This document shows positions 9,173 through 17,559 of a stretch of DNA of 64,000 nucleotides, piece by piece. The position numbers and the translations under genes are program-made. The stretch is from Alteromonadaceae bacterium (GTDB lineage Bacteria > Pseudomonadota > Gammaproteobacteria > Enterobacterales > Alteromonadaceae): NCBI GenBank assembly GCA_027013165.1, contig JALUXV010000530.1, forward strand, positions 62,001-126,000. The letters are read 5' to 3'. The first letter of the stretch is position 1, and every line of letters begins with the position of its first letter. The notes under the pieces were generated by a model. It had not been told where the DNA came from. It saw nothing but the letters and a program-made list of their open reading frames with translations, and did not search any database.

Positions 9173-9898
9173 CTACTGATTCATAGCGCGCTTCTTATAC
9201 TCTATAACCCTGCGCAGTTGAGCCATAGATGCCAACACCATATATATCGACTGTAAATGGCCTTGTTCAAACAAGCTAGCTACGTCTTCTTTACTCAGTG
9301 CATTAAATTTTTCTTCATTAATCGTATGAAAACCAGAAAGGCGCGCTGTATTGTCACCACCTAACTTAATGTCTAACACAAACGATTCGGTGAGTTCCAG
9401 TGCATGACAAGCTTCAACAAACTTATAGTTTTCGTCCTGACCTGCATGAATGGTGCTTAGCACATTGGCAATATTATCAATGTAGTCACTGTTGCCACCA
9501 TGGGGCAAAAATATACTGTCTGCATCGCTCACATCATCAGAAGAATCAATCAATCTAGGATCATCTAAGTCAACGTGAATAGACAAAGTATTATCGTTGG
9601 GGTTGGCGTTTCTTCCTATCAAAAAAGGGCCTTTCTCAATAAGTAATGGCTTATAAGACGCCTGCCACTCATTATTATTTAAATACAAATTTTCGCCCTG
9701 CTCTAGCCCTAACAAAGCAACTAGTTGCATTTTCCCTTCTGCATCTTTCGCAAATACAAGAGGATACTCTCCTTGAGCATGACGTAATTCTGCTGGGTAA
9801 ACCGGAACACACATTTGGTCATGGCCAAAACCAGTTCCGTAATCTCGCTTCACTTTTAGGTTTTTGTGCTCAACGTTATTCAATAGCGCATGATTCAT
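9173..9898 (-). CDS. SapC family protein
   Basis: The 241 residues carry the SapC family pattern: CVPVYPAELRHAQGEYPLVF near 31-50, then a glycine-rich segment around LLGLEQGENLYL and a PFLIGR element. SapC was first described next to an S-layer gene in Campylobacter, but the family here is soluble and always found beside TonB receptors and halogenases. No signal peptide or membrane segment is visible. It is the second gene of the operon, 164 bases after the TonB receptor stop, and that gap contains a strong hairpin (10044-10076) likely to reduce its expression relative to the receptor. Its biochemical function is unknown. Confidence 0.85.
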   Translation of the reverse strand: MNHALLNNVEHKNLKVKRDYGTGFGHDQMCVPVYPAELRHAQGEYPLVFAKDAEGKMQLVALLGLEQGENLYLNNNEWQASYKPLLIEKGPFLIGRNANPNDNTLSIHVDLDDPRLIDSSDDVSDADSIFLPHGGNSDYIDNIANVLSTIHAGQDENYKFVEACHALELTESFVLDIKLGGDNTARLSGFHTINEEKFNALSKEDVASLFEQGHLQSIYMVLASMAQLRRVIEYKKRAMNQ

Positions 9899-10043
9899 TG
9901 TGTAACTGCTCGTTTAATTGTGAATAGGTTGTTATGTAAAGATAACACAGGTCATGTTTTTTAGAGAAAATGGGTAACGATTTTTACCGCTACCCCAACT
10001 TAAAAGTCAAAACGCAGATTCATCCATAAACCTGCGCTTCGAA

Positions 10044-10076
10044 GTTACAGCTTCGGGGACAATTAGAAGCTGTAAC
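10044..10076 (-). other. Intercistronic hairpin overlapping the 3' end of the TonB receptor gene
   Basis: GTTACAGCTTC (10044-10054) and GAAGCTGTAAC (10066-10076) form a perfect 11-bp stem with an 11-base loop. The upstream arm in the mRNA encodes the last receptor codons and the loop holds the stop codon. There is no T run, so it is more likely an mRNA stabiliser or processing site than a full terminator. Confidence 0.6.
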
Positions 10077-13014
10077 GAGCTCCGATGTTGTAGCGTGGTT
10101 CAACATCGTAAATGCCTATCAGCATGTTTTGATGGCGGCCGTGAGAGCGAACGTACTCGCCTGTTACGTTTATACCCTCAACAAATACCTCTAGGTCTTC
10201 AGTCACTTGATAGCGAACGTTCACATCTAATTGGTTGTATGCCTCGATGTAAGTTGGGTTGTTACCACCATTGCCGTCAATTGTTCCTGAAAGGAATTCG
10301 TCTCGCCAGTTCCATGCGGCACGCACTTCCCAACCTTCATTTTCATAGAAAAGTACCGCGTTTGCCGTATCACTTAGACCCAACAATACGAATTGTGTAT
10401 CTTGGCTGTAGTTGTCATAGTTAACGTCACCATCTACCGCCGTGTAGTTAAGGATGACACCGAAACCAGTTTCACCAAAGAGATGCTGTACGGCGAATTC
10501 AAAACCATCTACCGAGCGAGAGGTATCAGCATTAACTGCCTGTGTCACTGTAATTGGTAGAAGCGGATCTTCACCGTCGATACCCACAATCTCGCCTGCA
10601 TCATTTACCCAACCTTGGTCGAGGAAGTATTGACGAATTGTGCCCAAATCTTCTGATCCCGTTGCACTAACAGCTTCTAGATAACGTGGACCACCTATCG
10701 GATTCGCTATATCAAACAAGGTGTCGGTAAATGTTGCTTGGCCAATAAAGTTATCTACGGTTTTCTTAAAGTAACCTGCAGACACATAGCTACCTTCACC
10801 ATAGTAGTATTCGGTAGATAAGTCGTAGTTAGTCGATTCATAAGGCATCAGACCTGGGTTACCCGATTGACCTGTTCCTCCATTAAATCGGGCTAATTGA
10901 TTAACCGTTAAGCCACCTTGAATATCAGCATACCCCGGACGTGTAATTGTTGTGCTATACGACGCTCGAGCAATCCAGTCTTCCATCACTTCAACTTTAA
11001 AGTCGATTGAAGGTAGTAAATGGTCATAACTACCTTCGAGTGTAGTGAAAGTGAATCCGTCTTCACGAATACCAAATTCGTTCGCGCCGTCCCATGCTAG
11101 GTATGACACATTTGGTACTTTTGCACTTGATTCTACTTCTGTGTCTTCGTAGCGAAGACCAACGGAAAGCCACGCTGGCATATCGCCCAAATTAAACTCA
11201 AGGTTGGCTTGAACGTAAGCAGAGTATTGTGTTTCCTCAACCGTACGGTCTACCGCATATTCTGGGTCCATACAAAGTATGGTGCCACACGGGCTAATGG
11301 TTTCGCCATTAGCTGTTGCGATAGCAGAGATTGCGTTGATGAGGTCGCTCATGCTAGACGCATAGTAGAAGGGTTCTAGGTTCGCACCATTGCTCCCTAA
11401 TACATCATCAAACATGCTTGGAAGATCTTTTTGTACAAAGATATCGTCTGGATAGTCATCTGGCGTGCCGTAACCACCCCAAGTGTCACGCTGCGCATTT
11501 GAGTAAGCAGAACGGTTTTTCGCATCCATAACCGCTAAGCCAAAATCTATGCTTGTGACTATGCTATCGTCGAAATAGTAGTTGCCGCGGAACTGAAGTT
11601 GGTCGATTTCAGACTTCATGTAACTGTTGCGGAACGATAGACCTGATGTAGACATACGGGCAGGGTCAAGGCCACTCACACCATCTACATAAGTGATATC
11701 CATAACAGGGAAATCTTGTGAATAATCAACTTCTGTCGAAACCCGGTCGAAACTTACCGCACTGATCACGTTATTCGAACCCAAGTTATTTTTCGGGCCA
11801 CCCTCTGCTTGAGATGAGTGATAATCAAGCTCTAAGGTTAGGTTGTCACTGGCAATCCACTCAACATTTAAACCAAGAGACTTATTTTCATTGACCGTGG
11901 TGTAATCACTGGTACCTAAACCCACATCACAGCAAGTCGCATCTGCATAAATCACTGGGCCAATAATAGAACCAACGGTGTTAGTACCTTCGGTATACTC
12001 GCCATACGTCGGAACACCATTAAACCAGGTAGATAGCTGTTGGCGCTGTGTTTGTGTTTCTAGCTCTGAGTAGGTGTAATCTAAGGTTGCAGTAATGTCG
12101 TCGTTAGGTGCATATTGCAACGTAAGCTGACCGTTAACACGGGTACGACTAACTTCGTCAAAGTTGTACGCTAGGTTTCTTGGTACAGAGTAAAGATCAT
12201 TTTCGCCCGGAGGGTTAATGAAACTGCCATCCTGAGGCAGTGAACCCCAATCACCACCGTTGCCTTTAATGGTATACCAACCACTACCGGTTTCAGCACT
12301 TGCCAATCCACTGTCACGTTGTTGATAAGAGCCAATAAGCTGAATACCAAAGGTATCGTCATTAAACGTTTTACTGTAGATACCCGATACTTCTGGCGTT
12401 ACTGTGTCACCTTCTTGTGACGAGTTATCGATAACACCTTTAACGCCAAAGTTCGCAGTAACCCCTGGGTTACTTAATGGTTTGGCTGTAACCAAGTTAA
12501 TTACCGAGCCGATACCACCAGTAGGCTGACCTGCCAAGCTGGTTTTGTATACCTCTACTGCTGCAACACCTTCAGAAGCAAGGTTGCCAAAATCGAACGA
12601 ACGAGATGCAGACGCAGACGTTGCCTCGATATTTGCTGCCGGCATTTGACGGCCGTTCAATGTAACTAAGTTATAGTCGGGGCCCCAACCACGCACCGTT
12701 ACTCGGCTTCCTTCGCCGTTGCTGCGGTCAATTGATACACCTGAAATACGCTGTAGTGATTCAGCGAGGTTAGTATCAGGAAACTTACCAATATCTTCCG
12801 CAGAAATAGCGTCAACTACCCCTGATGCAGCTTTCTTGGTAAGCATTGCTTTTGTTAAGCTCTCGCGAATACCACTAACTTCTATAACCTCAAAGTCAGT
12901 ACCTTGCACACTTTCGCTTTCAGCTTCTTGTGCAACTAATGGCAATGACATTGCCCCTAGTATCAGTGACAGGCTCGTAGCAACCCGTGTTCTTTTAAAT
13001 GTAGTAGATTTCAT
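10063..13014 (-). CDS. TonB-dependent receptor, probable beta-glucan oligosaccharide importer
   Basis: The 983-residue outer-membrane receptor starts with a signal peptide (about 1-28, ending LPLVAQ) and a TonB-box-like segment FEVIEVSG. The plug domain follows (about 50-165: AISAEDIGKFPDTNLAESLQ, then VRGWGPDYN and LNGRQMP), and the barrel ends in the aromatic terminus YNIGARYSF. Plugs with DIGKFPD are typical of the large carbohydrate receptors of Alteromonadales and Xanthomonadales. It heads the SapC, cupin, halogenase operon and is divergent from the FucP-like transporter, GH3 and GH16 genes. Two copies of the shared LacI operator sit in its promoter. Uptake of laminarin oligosaccharides is inferred from these neighbours. 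Confidence 0.92.
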   Translation of the reverse strand: MKSTTFKRTRVATSLSLILGAMSLPLVAQEAESESVQGTDFEVIEVSGIRESLTKAMLTKKAASGVVDAISAEDIGKFPDTNLAESLQRISGVSIDRSNGEGSRVTVRGWGPDYNLVTLNGRQMPAANIEATSASASRSFDFGNLASEGVAAVEVYKTSLAGQPTGGIGSVINLVTAKPLSNPGVTANFGVKGVIDNSSQEGDTVTPEVSGIYSKTFNDDTFGIQLIGSYQQRDSGLASAETGSGWYTIKGNGGDWGSLPQDGSFINPPGENDLYSVPRNLAYNFDEVSRTRVNGQLTLQYAPNDDITATLDYTYSELETQTQRQQLSTWFNGVPTYGEYTEGTNTVGSIIGPVIYADATCCDVGLGTSDYTTVNENKSLGLNVEWIASDNLTLELDYHSSQAEGGPKNNLGSNNVISAVSFDRVSTEVDYSQDFPVMDITYVDGVSGLDPARMSTSGLSFRNSYMKSEIDQLQFRGNYYFDDSIVTSIDFGLAVMDAKNRSAYSNAQRDTWGGYGTPDDYPDDIFVQKDLPSMFDDVLGSNGANLEPFYYASSMSDLINAISAIATANGETISPCGTILCMDPEYAVDRTVEETQYSAYVQANLEFNLGDMPAWLSVGLRYEDTEVESSAKVPNVSYLAWDGANEFGIREDGFTFTTLEGSYDHLLPSIDFKVEVMEDWIARASYSTTITRPGYADIQGGLTVNQLARFNGGTGQSGNPGLMPYESTNYDLSTEYYYGEGSYVSAGYFKKTVDNFIGQATFTDTLFDIANPIGGPRYLEAVSATGSEDLGTIRQYFLDQGWVNDAGEIVGIDGEDPLLPITVTQAVNADTSRSVDGFEFAVQHLFGETGFGVILNYTAVDGDVNYDNYSQDTQFVLLGLSDTANAVLFYENEGWEVRAAWNWRDEFLSGTIDGNGGNNPTYIEAYNQLDVNVRYQVTEDLEVFVEGINVTGEYVRSHGRHQNMLIGIYDVEPRYNIGARYSF

Positions 13015-13155
13015 TTGTTTCCCCAGCCGTGTTATTTACAGGCATACCTACTGTGCATTTGTGGTGTGCACTCGCAGCCTATTGTGTGACTTTGGTTCTG
13101 TGCATTGTGTCCGTTATTGTGTGTTGGCTTGAGTACCCTAATAAGCAAGCCACCA

Positions 13156-13169
13156 TGAAAGCGCTTACA
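13156..13169. promoter_or_regulatory. LacI-type operator 1 of the TonB receptor operon
   Basis: TGAAAGCGCTTACA is the exact reverse complement of the sites at 5457 and 13188. Its centre is 32 bp from that of operator 2, about three helical turns, suitable for cooperative binding on one face. Confidence 0.75.
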
Positions 13170-13187
13170 AATTTAAACAAACCTACT

Positions 13188-13201
13188 TGTAAGCGCTTTC
13201 A
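13188..13201. promoter_or_regulatory. LacI-type operator 2 of the TonB receptor operon
   Basis: TGTAAGCGCTTTCA is identical to the GH1 operon operator at 5457-5470 and is arranged as an inverted partner of operator 1. Confidence 0.75.
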
Positions 13202-13513
13202 CTAAAAATGTACGAATAATTGAAATGTAATGCAAGTGTTTTCCTTATGTTAATTACAAATAATTTGTTATGAAGATGTTAATGATAGTACAAAAATCCA
13301 CAACCAAAGCTAATAAAAGTAGGTTTAAAGATCACCTTAGAATACTCAAACAAACCACCAAACCCATGATTAAATGCAATAAAAACACAAAACAACCACG
13401 ACTCACTCAGGTTTTTAAAAAATTTTTAATGTGGACAAAGAAACCGACCAAATAGGCCTTTAAATTCACATTTGTATTACAATAAAGCTTGTATCCTTGC
13501 CTGTAAATCAAAA

Positions 13514-13527
13514 TGTAAGCGCTTGCA
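13514..13527. promoter_or_regulatory. LacI-type operator of the FucP-like transporter/GH3 operon
   Basis: TGTAAGCGCTTGCA, extended to an AAT/ATT-flanked dyad at 13512-13529, has the same core as the other sites. It lies about 105 bases upstream of the start at 13632. Confidence 0.72.
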
Positions 13528-13631
13528 TTTATGACTGTCGCATATATACTGACCAACAAGTTATTAACACATTGGCTTGGTTGTTTTTCAAAAAATTCTT
13601 TAAAACCAAGTACCTAAATTAGGGTTAGATC

Positions 13632-14876
13632 ATGGCTAATACAATGCAGGCAACATCAACACCTGCTCCCTCTCGTTCTCATACGGCGCTTTGGGCGCTA
13701 ACCTCTTTGTTTTTCATGTGGGGGTTTATCACAGCACTTAACGACATTCTTATCCCGCACCTAAAAGCATTGTTCGACTTAAGTTACACCCAAGCAATGC
13801 TAGTTCAATCGTGTTTTTTTGGTGCTTACTTTCTTGTATCTGTACCCGCAGGTAAATTGGTTAGTACTATTGGCTATCAGAAAGGAATATCCATAGGGCT
13901 TTGTACAGCGGCAGTGGGATGTATTCTTTTCATTCCATCGGCCATTTTTATTCAATATTGGATGTTCTTGGGTGCACTCTTTGTACTTGCCTCTGGCATT
14001 ACGCTTCTGCAAGTCGCTGCTAATCCATTGGTTACCTTAATGGGTGATCCAAAAACCGCCTCTAGCCGCTTAACTATGACACAGGCCTTCAATTCACTCG
14101 GTACGACTATTGCGCCAATCATAGGGGGCATTCTTTTATTCGGTGCCGGAGAACATATGGCGTCTGATGCCGATGCCAACGCGGTTAAAATTCCCTATCT
14201 AGCCCTCGCTGCTATTTTGGTCTTGTTAGCGGTAGTCATGGCAAAAGTTCCTTTACCTGAAAATCGAACTAGTAGTAGCGCTAACCACACCTCTCACTCC
14301 TCACTTAGTGCGTTAAAACATCGCCACCTTACGCTGGGCGTGGTAGGCATTTTCCTCTACGTAGGCGCCGAAGTGGCGATAGGTAGCTTTTTAGTCAATT
14401 ATTTTGGTCTAACAAGCATCATGGGGATGAGTGAAGGGCAAGCATCAACCTACATTGCTTATTATTGGGGCGGAGCAATGGTTGGAAGATTTATTGGTGC
14501 CGCTGTAATGCAAAAAGTAGCAGCGGGTAAATTATTAGCATTCAACGCAGTAGCGAGCTGTTCGCTTATATTACTATCGGTGATGAGTTCAGGTTCGCTT
14601 GCGATGTGGTCTATCTTGGCGGTGGGCTTTTGCAACTCTATTATGTTCCCAACAATTTTCAGCCTAGCGCTTAAAGATCTCAACAACCAAACAGCCCAAG
14701 CATCTGGCCTTTTATGCCTTGCTATCGTTGGCGGAGCAATAATACCCCTGCTTCAAGGCGTGCTAGCAGACATTTTTGGCGTTCAGTTGTCATTTTTACT
14801 CCCACTACTTTGCTACTTGTTTATCGGTTACTACGGCCTACGTGGATCAACACCTCAATTCAGTGCCGCGCAATAA
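13632..14876 (+). CDS. FucP/GluP-type sugar:H+ symporter (FHS family, MFS)
   Basis: This membrane protein of 414 residues has about 12 segments. The first segment region carries FFMWGFITALNDILIPHLK, and the next ones carry QSCFFGAYFLVSVPAGKL, both hallmarks of the FucP/GluP (glucose/galactose/fucose) transporters. It would bring the monosaccharide released by GH3, probably glucose, into the cytoplasm. The start is supported by AGGG 9 bases upstream. It is the first gene of a plus-strand operon, 16 bases before GH3, and has the shared operator upstream. The link to glucose is inference from the enzymes next to it. Confidence 0.9.
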   Translation: MANTMQATSTPAPSRSHTALWALTSLFFMWGFITALNDILIPHLKALFDLSYTQAMLVQSCFFGAYFLVSVPAGKLVSTIGYQKGISIGLCTAAVGCILFIPSAIFIQYWMFLGALFVLASGITLLQVAANPLVTLMGDPKTASSRLTMTQAFNSLGTTIAPIIGGILLFGAGEHMASDADANAVKIPYLALAAILVLLAVVMAKVPLPENRTSSSANHTSHSSLSALKHRHLTLGVVGIFLYVGAEVAIGSFLVNYFGLTSIMGMSEGQASTYIAYYWGGAMVGRFIGAAVMQKVAAGKLLAFNAVASCSLILLSVMSSGSLAMWSILAVGFCNSIMFPTIFSLALKDLNNQTAQASGLLCLAIVGGAIIPLLQGVLADIFGVQLSFLLPLLCYLFIGYYGLRGSTPQFSAAQ

Positions 14877-14892
14877 ACAAAGGACACAAACA

Positions 14893-17427
14893 ATGAAAAA
14901 ACGCTCACTTTCACTCGCAGTTGCCGCACTAATTACGGTAGGCTGCCAAAAAACAACCACTCAAAATGAGGTAACAACGCCAACAACACCAACAGTAACT
15001 GACAGTCAAGTCCCAGACTTTTGGCCTCAAATTACTTTTAAAGCGCACAACAGTGATGAAGTTGAATCCCGAGTCGACGCATTGCTGGCAACTATGACCA
15101 TTGAGCAAAAAGTTGCCCAAATCATGCAGCCTGAAATTCGTGATGTCACCGTTGAAGACATGCGAACTTACGGCTTTGGATCATATTTAAATGGTGGTGG
15201 GTCATTTCCAAATCTAGATAAACATGCAACCCCAGATGATTGGGTTGCACTTGCAGAGGCCATGCACGAAGCTTCTGTTGACGACAGTATAGACGGTATT
15301 TCAATCCCAACCATGTGGGGCACGGACGCCGTACACGGTCACAACAATGTCATTGGAGCCACATTATTTCCGCATAATATTGGCTTAGGCGCTATGCGCG
15401 ATCCGGCACTCATCACTGAAATTGCCGCCGCAACCGCAAAAGAAGTTAGAGCAACAGGCATAGACTGGATCTTCGCACCAACTGTAGCCACCGCACGGGA
15501 TGACCGCTGGGGTAGAACATATGAAAGCTATTCGGAAGATCCAGAAGTTGTTGGTGAGTATGCCCATGCCATTGTTACTGGCATGCAAGGTGACATCAGC
15601 AGTGGCTACATAGATGACAGCCATGTGATTTCTACTGTAAAGCATTTTATCGGCGACGGCGGCACACAAGATGGCGATGACCAAGGCAATAATATTGCTA
15701 GCGAAGAAGAGCTCTTCAACATTCATGCACAAGGTTATGTTCACGGTTTGAATGCTGGTTCTCAATCAGTAATGGCATCATTTAACAGCTGGCATGGTAA
15801 AAAGATCCACGGAAGTAAGTACCTGCTAACTAATGTTTTGAAAGAGAAAATGGGCTTTGATGGGTTCGTCGTCGGCGACTGGAACGGCCACGGTCAGATC
15901 GAAGGCTGCTCAAACGAAAGCTGCCCTCAAGCTATTAATGCTGGTTTAGATGTTTACATGGTGCCTACAGGTGCATGGAAGCCGCTTTACGAGAATACTG
16001 TAGCTCAGGTGAAATCTGGTGTTATTCCGTTGTCGCGTTTGGATGACGCAGTACGCAGGGTGTTACGTGTAAAAATGCGTGTTGGCTTATTTGAGCAACC
16101 GTCACCGGCAAATCGCGCGTTATCTGGCGATCAAAGCATCATAGGTGCACAAGCCCATAGAGATATAGCACGAGCAGCGGTACGTAAATCACTGGTAATG
16201 CTTAAGAACCAAAACGGCCTTTTGCCATTATCGCCCACTATGAATGTTGTAGTTGCAGGTGATGGCGCTCACAACATCGGCAAGCAGTCTGGTGGCTGGA
16301 CAATTACTTGGCAAGGTACGGGTAATGAAAACAGTGATTTCCCAGGCGCAACCTCTATTTTTCAAGGTATTGAAAGCGCCGTAACTGCTGCGGGGGGAAA
16401 TGCCACATTATTGGAGTCAGCACCAACAAGTTACACCGATAACGAAAAGCCCGATGTGGCTATCGTTGTATTCGGTGAAACCCCTTACGCTGAAGGCAAT
16501 GGCGACATTTCTAACGTTGAATATCAGCGTGGCGACAAATCAGACCTTGCGCTTCTCAACAGTTTTAAAGCACAAGGGATTCCAGTGGTTTCCGTATTTA
16601 TCACCGGTCGCCCGCTGTGGGTAAACCCAGAACTGAATGCAAGCGACGCCTTTGTTGTCGCTTGGTTACCCGGGTCAGAAGGGCAAGGAATTGCTGACGT
16701 TATCTTTACCAATCAGCAAGGTGAAGTACAGTACCCCATGCAAGGAAAGTTATCTTTTTCTTGGCCCGCCTCCCCTACGCAAATCGTTAACAAGGGCGAT
16801 GGTCAAACACCGCTATTCGCCTATGGATACGGCCTTGGGTTTGGCGATGTTGATCCACTGAATACACCACTTTCAGAATCCCACGGCAACGATCAGCAAA
16901 ATCAATCTGAACCCCACGATATATACGTGCTTACATCACAAAAACCATGGCAACTTATGGTGAGAGATGCTGGTGGCGATACGCCAATGCTAAGTAATAC
17001 CGTATCTGGCGAACAGGTTAGGGTTAGAACCACAGATCGTAATGTGCAAGAAGACAGCTTACAAGCAACCTTTAGCGGACAAGGTACCGTTGGATTCTAT
17101 TCTCCATTTCCTGAAGATCTTCGCGACTTCGCTGGTGAATCAGCCGCATTGGTATTTGACGTCAAGCTAGGCACCGCTGCTGACAATCTGTCTATTGCCA
17201 TGAGTTGTGGTGGTGATTGCGTAACCTCGCTTCCACTATCAAACTTTGTGATTACCTCTACTGATTGGCAGACAGTGACCATTCCTACGTCATGTTTTGT
17301 CGGTCAAGGCATGTCTTTGTCTGAGGTTTACTCACCTTTTGCACTGTCAGCGACCAGCGCAAATGAATTAACCATTTCAAATATTCGCCTTGAACCTTCA
17401 ACTTCGGGAGACATGGCGTGTAACTAG
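14893..17427 (+). CDS. GH3 exo-beta-glucanase lipoprotein (ExoP-like)
   Basis: I take the ATG at 14893 (844 residues) because AAAGGA lies 9 bases upstream and the frame then opens with a lipoprotein signal whose lipobox ends in TVGC (Cys18); a longer frame would bury this signal. The GH3 N-terminal domain includes the KH pair K250-H251 and the nucleophile D329 in FVVGDWNGHGQ. The alpha/beta GH3 C-domain follows, and the last 160 or so residues form a beta-sandwich like that of Pseudoalteromonas ExoP, ending in ANELTISNIRLEP. ExoP enzymes release glucose from beta-1,3 and beta-1,4 glucans. As a lipoprotein it acts in the periplasm or at the outer membrane. Confidence 0.92.
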   Translation: MKKRSLSLAVAALITVGCQKTTTQNEVTTPTTPTVTDSQVPDFWPQITFKAHNSDEVESRVDALLATMTIEQKVAQIMQPEIRDVTVEDMRTYGFGSYLNGGGSFPNLDKHATPDDWVALAEAMHEASVDDSIDGISIPTMWGTDAVHGHNNVIGATLFPHNIGLGAMRDPALITEIAAATAKEVRATGIDWIFAPTVATARDDRWGRTYESYSEDPEVVGEYAHAIVTGMQGDISSGYIDDSHVISTVKHFIGDGGTQDGDDQGNNIASEEELFNIHAQGYVHGLNAGSQSVMASFNSWHGKKIHGSKYLLTNVLKEKMGFDGFVVGDWNGHGQIEGCSNESCPQAINAGLDVYMVPTGAWKPLYENTVAQVKSGVIPLSRLDDAVRRVLRVKMRVGLFEQPSPANRALSGDQSIIGAQAHRDIARAAVRKSLVMLKNQNGLLPLSPTMNVVVAGDGAHNIGKQSGGWTITWQGTGNENSDFPGATSIFQGIESAVTAAGGNATLLESAPTSYTDNEKPDVAIVVFGETPYAEGNGDISNVEYQRGDKSDLALLNSFKAQGIPVVSVFITGRPLWVNPELNASDAFVVAWLPGSEGQGIADVIFTNQQGEVQYPMQGKLSFSWPASPTQIVNKGDGQTPLFAYGYGLGFGDVDPLNTPLSESHGNDQQNQSEPHDIYVLTSQKPWQLMVRDAGGDTPMLSNTVSGEQVRVRTTDRNVQEDSLQATFSGQGTVGFYSPFPEDLRDFAGESAALVFDVKLGTAADNLSIAMSCGGDCVTSLPLSNFVITSTDWQTVTIPTSCFVGQGMSLSEVYSPFALSATSANELTISNIRLEPSTSGDMACN

Positions 17428-17444
17428 TCTGTTTTTGTTAGCGC

Positions 17445-17470
17445 GCTAGTCGTTGAGTTATTCGACTAGC
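17445..17470 (+). other. Intercistronic stem-loop between GH3 and GH16
   Basis: GCTAGTCG (17445-17452) pairs with CGACTAGC (17463-17470). There is no T run after it. It may reduce read-through from GH3 or protect the upstream message. Confidence 0.4.
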
Positions 17471-17479
17471 ACTCAGAAA

Positions 17480-17493
17480 TGTAAGCGCAAACA
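17480..17493. promoter_or_regulatory. Degenerate LacI-type operator upstream of GH16
   Basis: TGTAAGCGCAAACA keeps the left half TGTAAGCGC of the shared operator but has a divergent right half. It is 67 bases upstream of the GH16 start, suggesting a separate but coregulated promoter. Confidence 0.5.
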
Positions 17494-17559
17494 TGATTTA
17501 ACACTGGCGTGCTTGTATATGCTCACACCACGCCAATAAAACTCACTGAGGGCACAATA

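Larger units (their letters stand above)
13015..13631. other. Divergent control region between the TonB receptor and the FucP-like transporter
   Basis: This 617-base gap holds three operators of the same family (two on the receptor side, one on the transporter side). The receptor leader at 13015-13140 is rich in CACA on its mRNA strand. Between about 13210 and 13500 the DNA is AT-rich and I see no convincing gene; a 61-codon lysine-rich frame there looks spurious. Confidence 0.7.

Noticed and set aside
12719-13132. 137-codon plus-strand frame over the TonB receptor start
   Set aside because: It is antisense to the receptor signal peptide and leader, with no domain.
13270-13455. 61-codon lysine-rich open frame between the TonB receptor and transporter genes
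   Set aside because: It is AT-rich low-complexity sequence, has no ribosome site and lies in a regulatory region. The composition explains the lack of stops.
14776-14892. Longer start for GH3
   Set aside because: It would overlap the transporter gene and put 39 residues before a perfect lipoprotein signal; the ATG at 14893 has a good ribosome site.
15385-15765. 126-codon minus-strand frame inside GH3
   Set aside because: It is antisense to the GH3 catalytic domain, where the protein evidence is strong.
17509-17559. Longer start for GH16
   Set aside because: It would displace the lipoprotein signal; GAGGG ahead of 17560 supports the shorter form.
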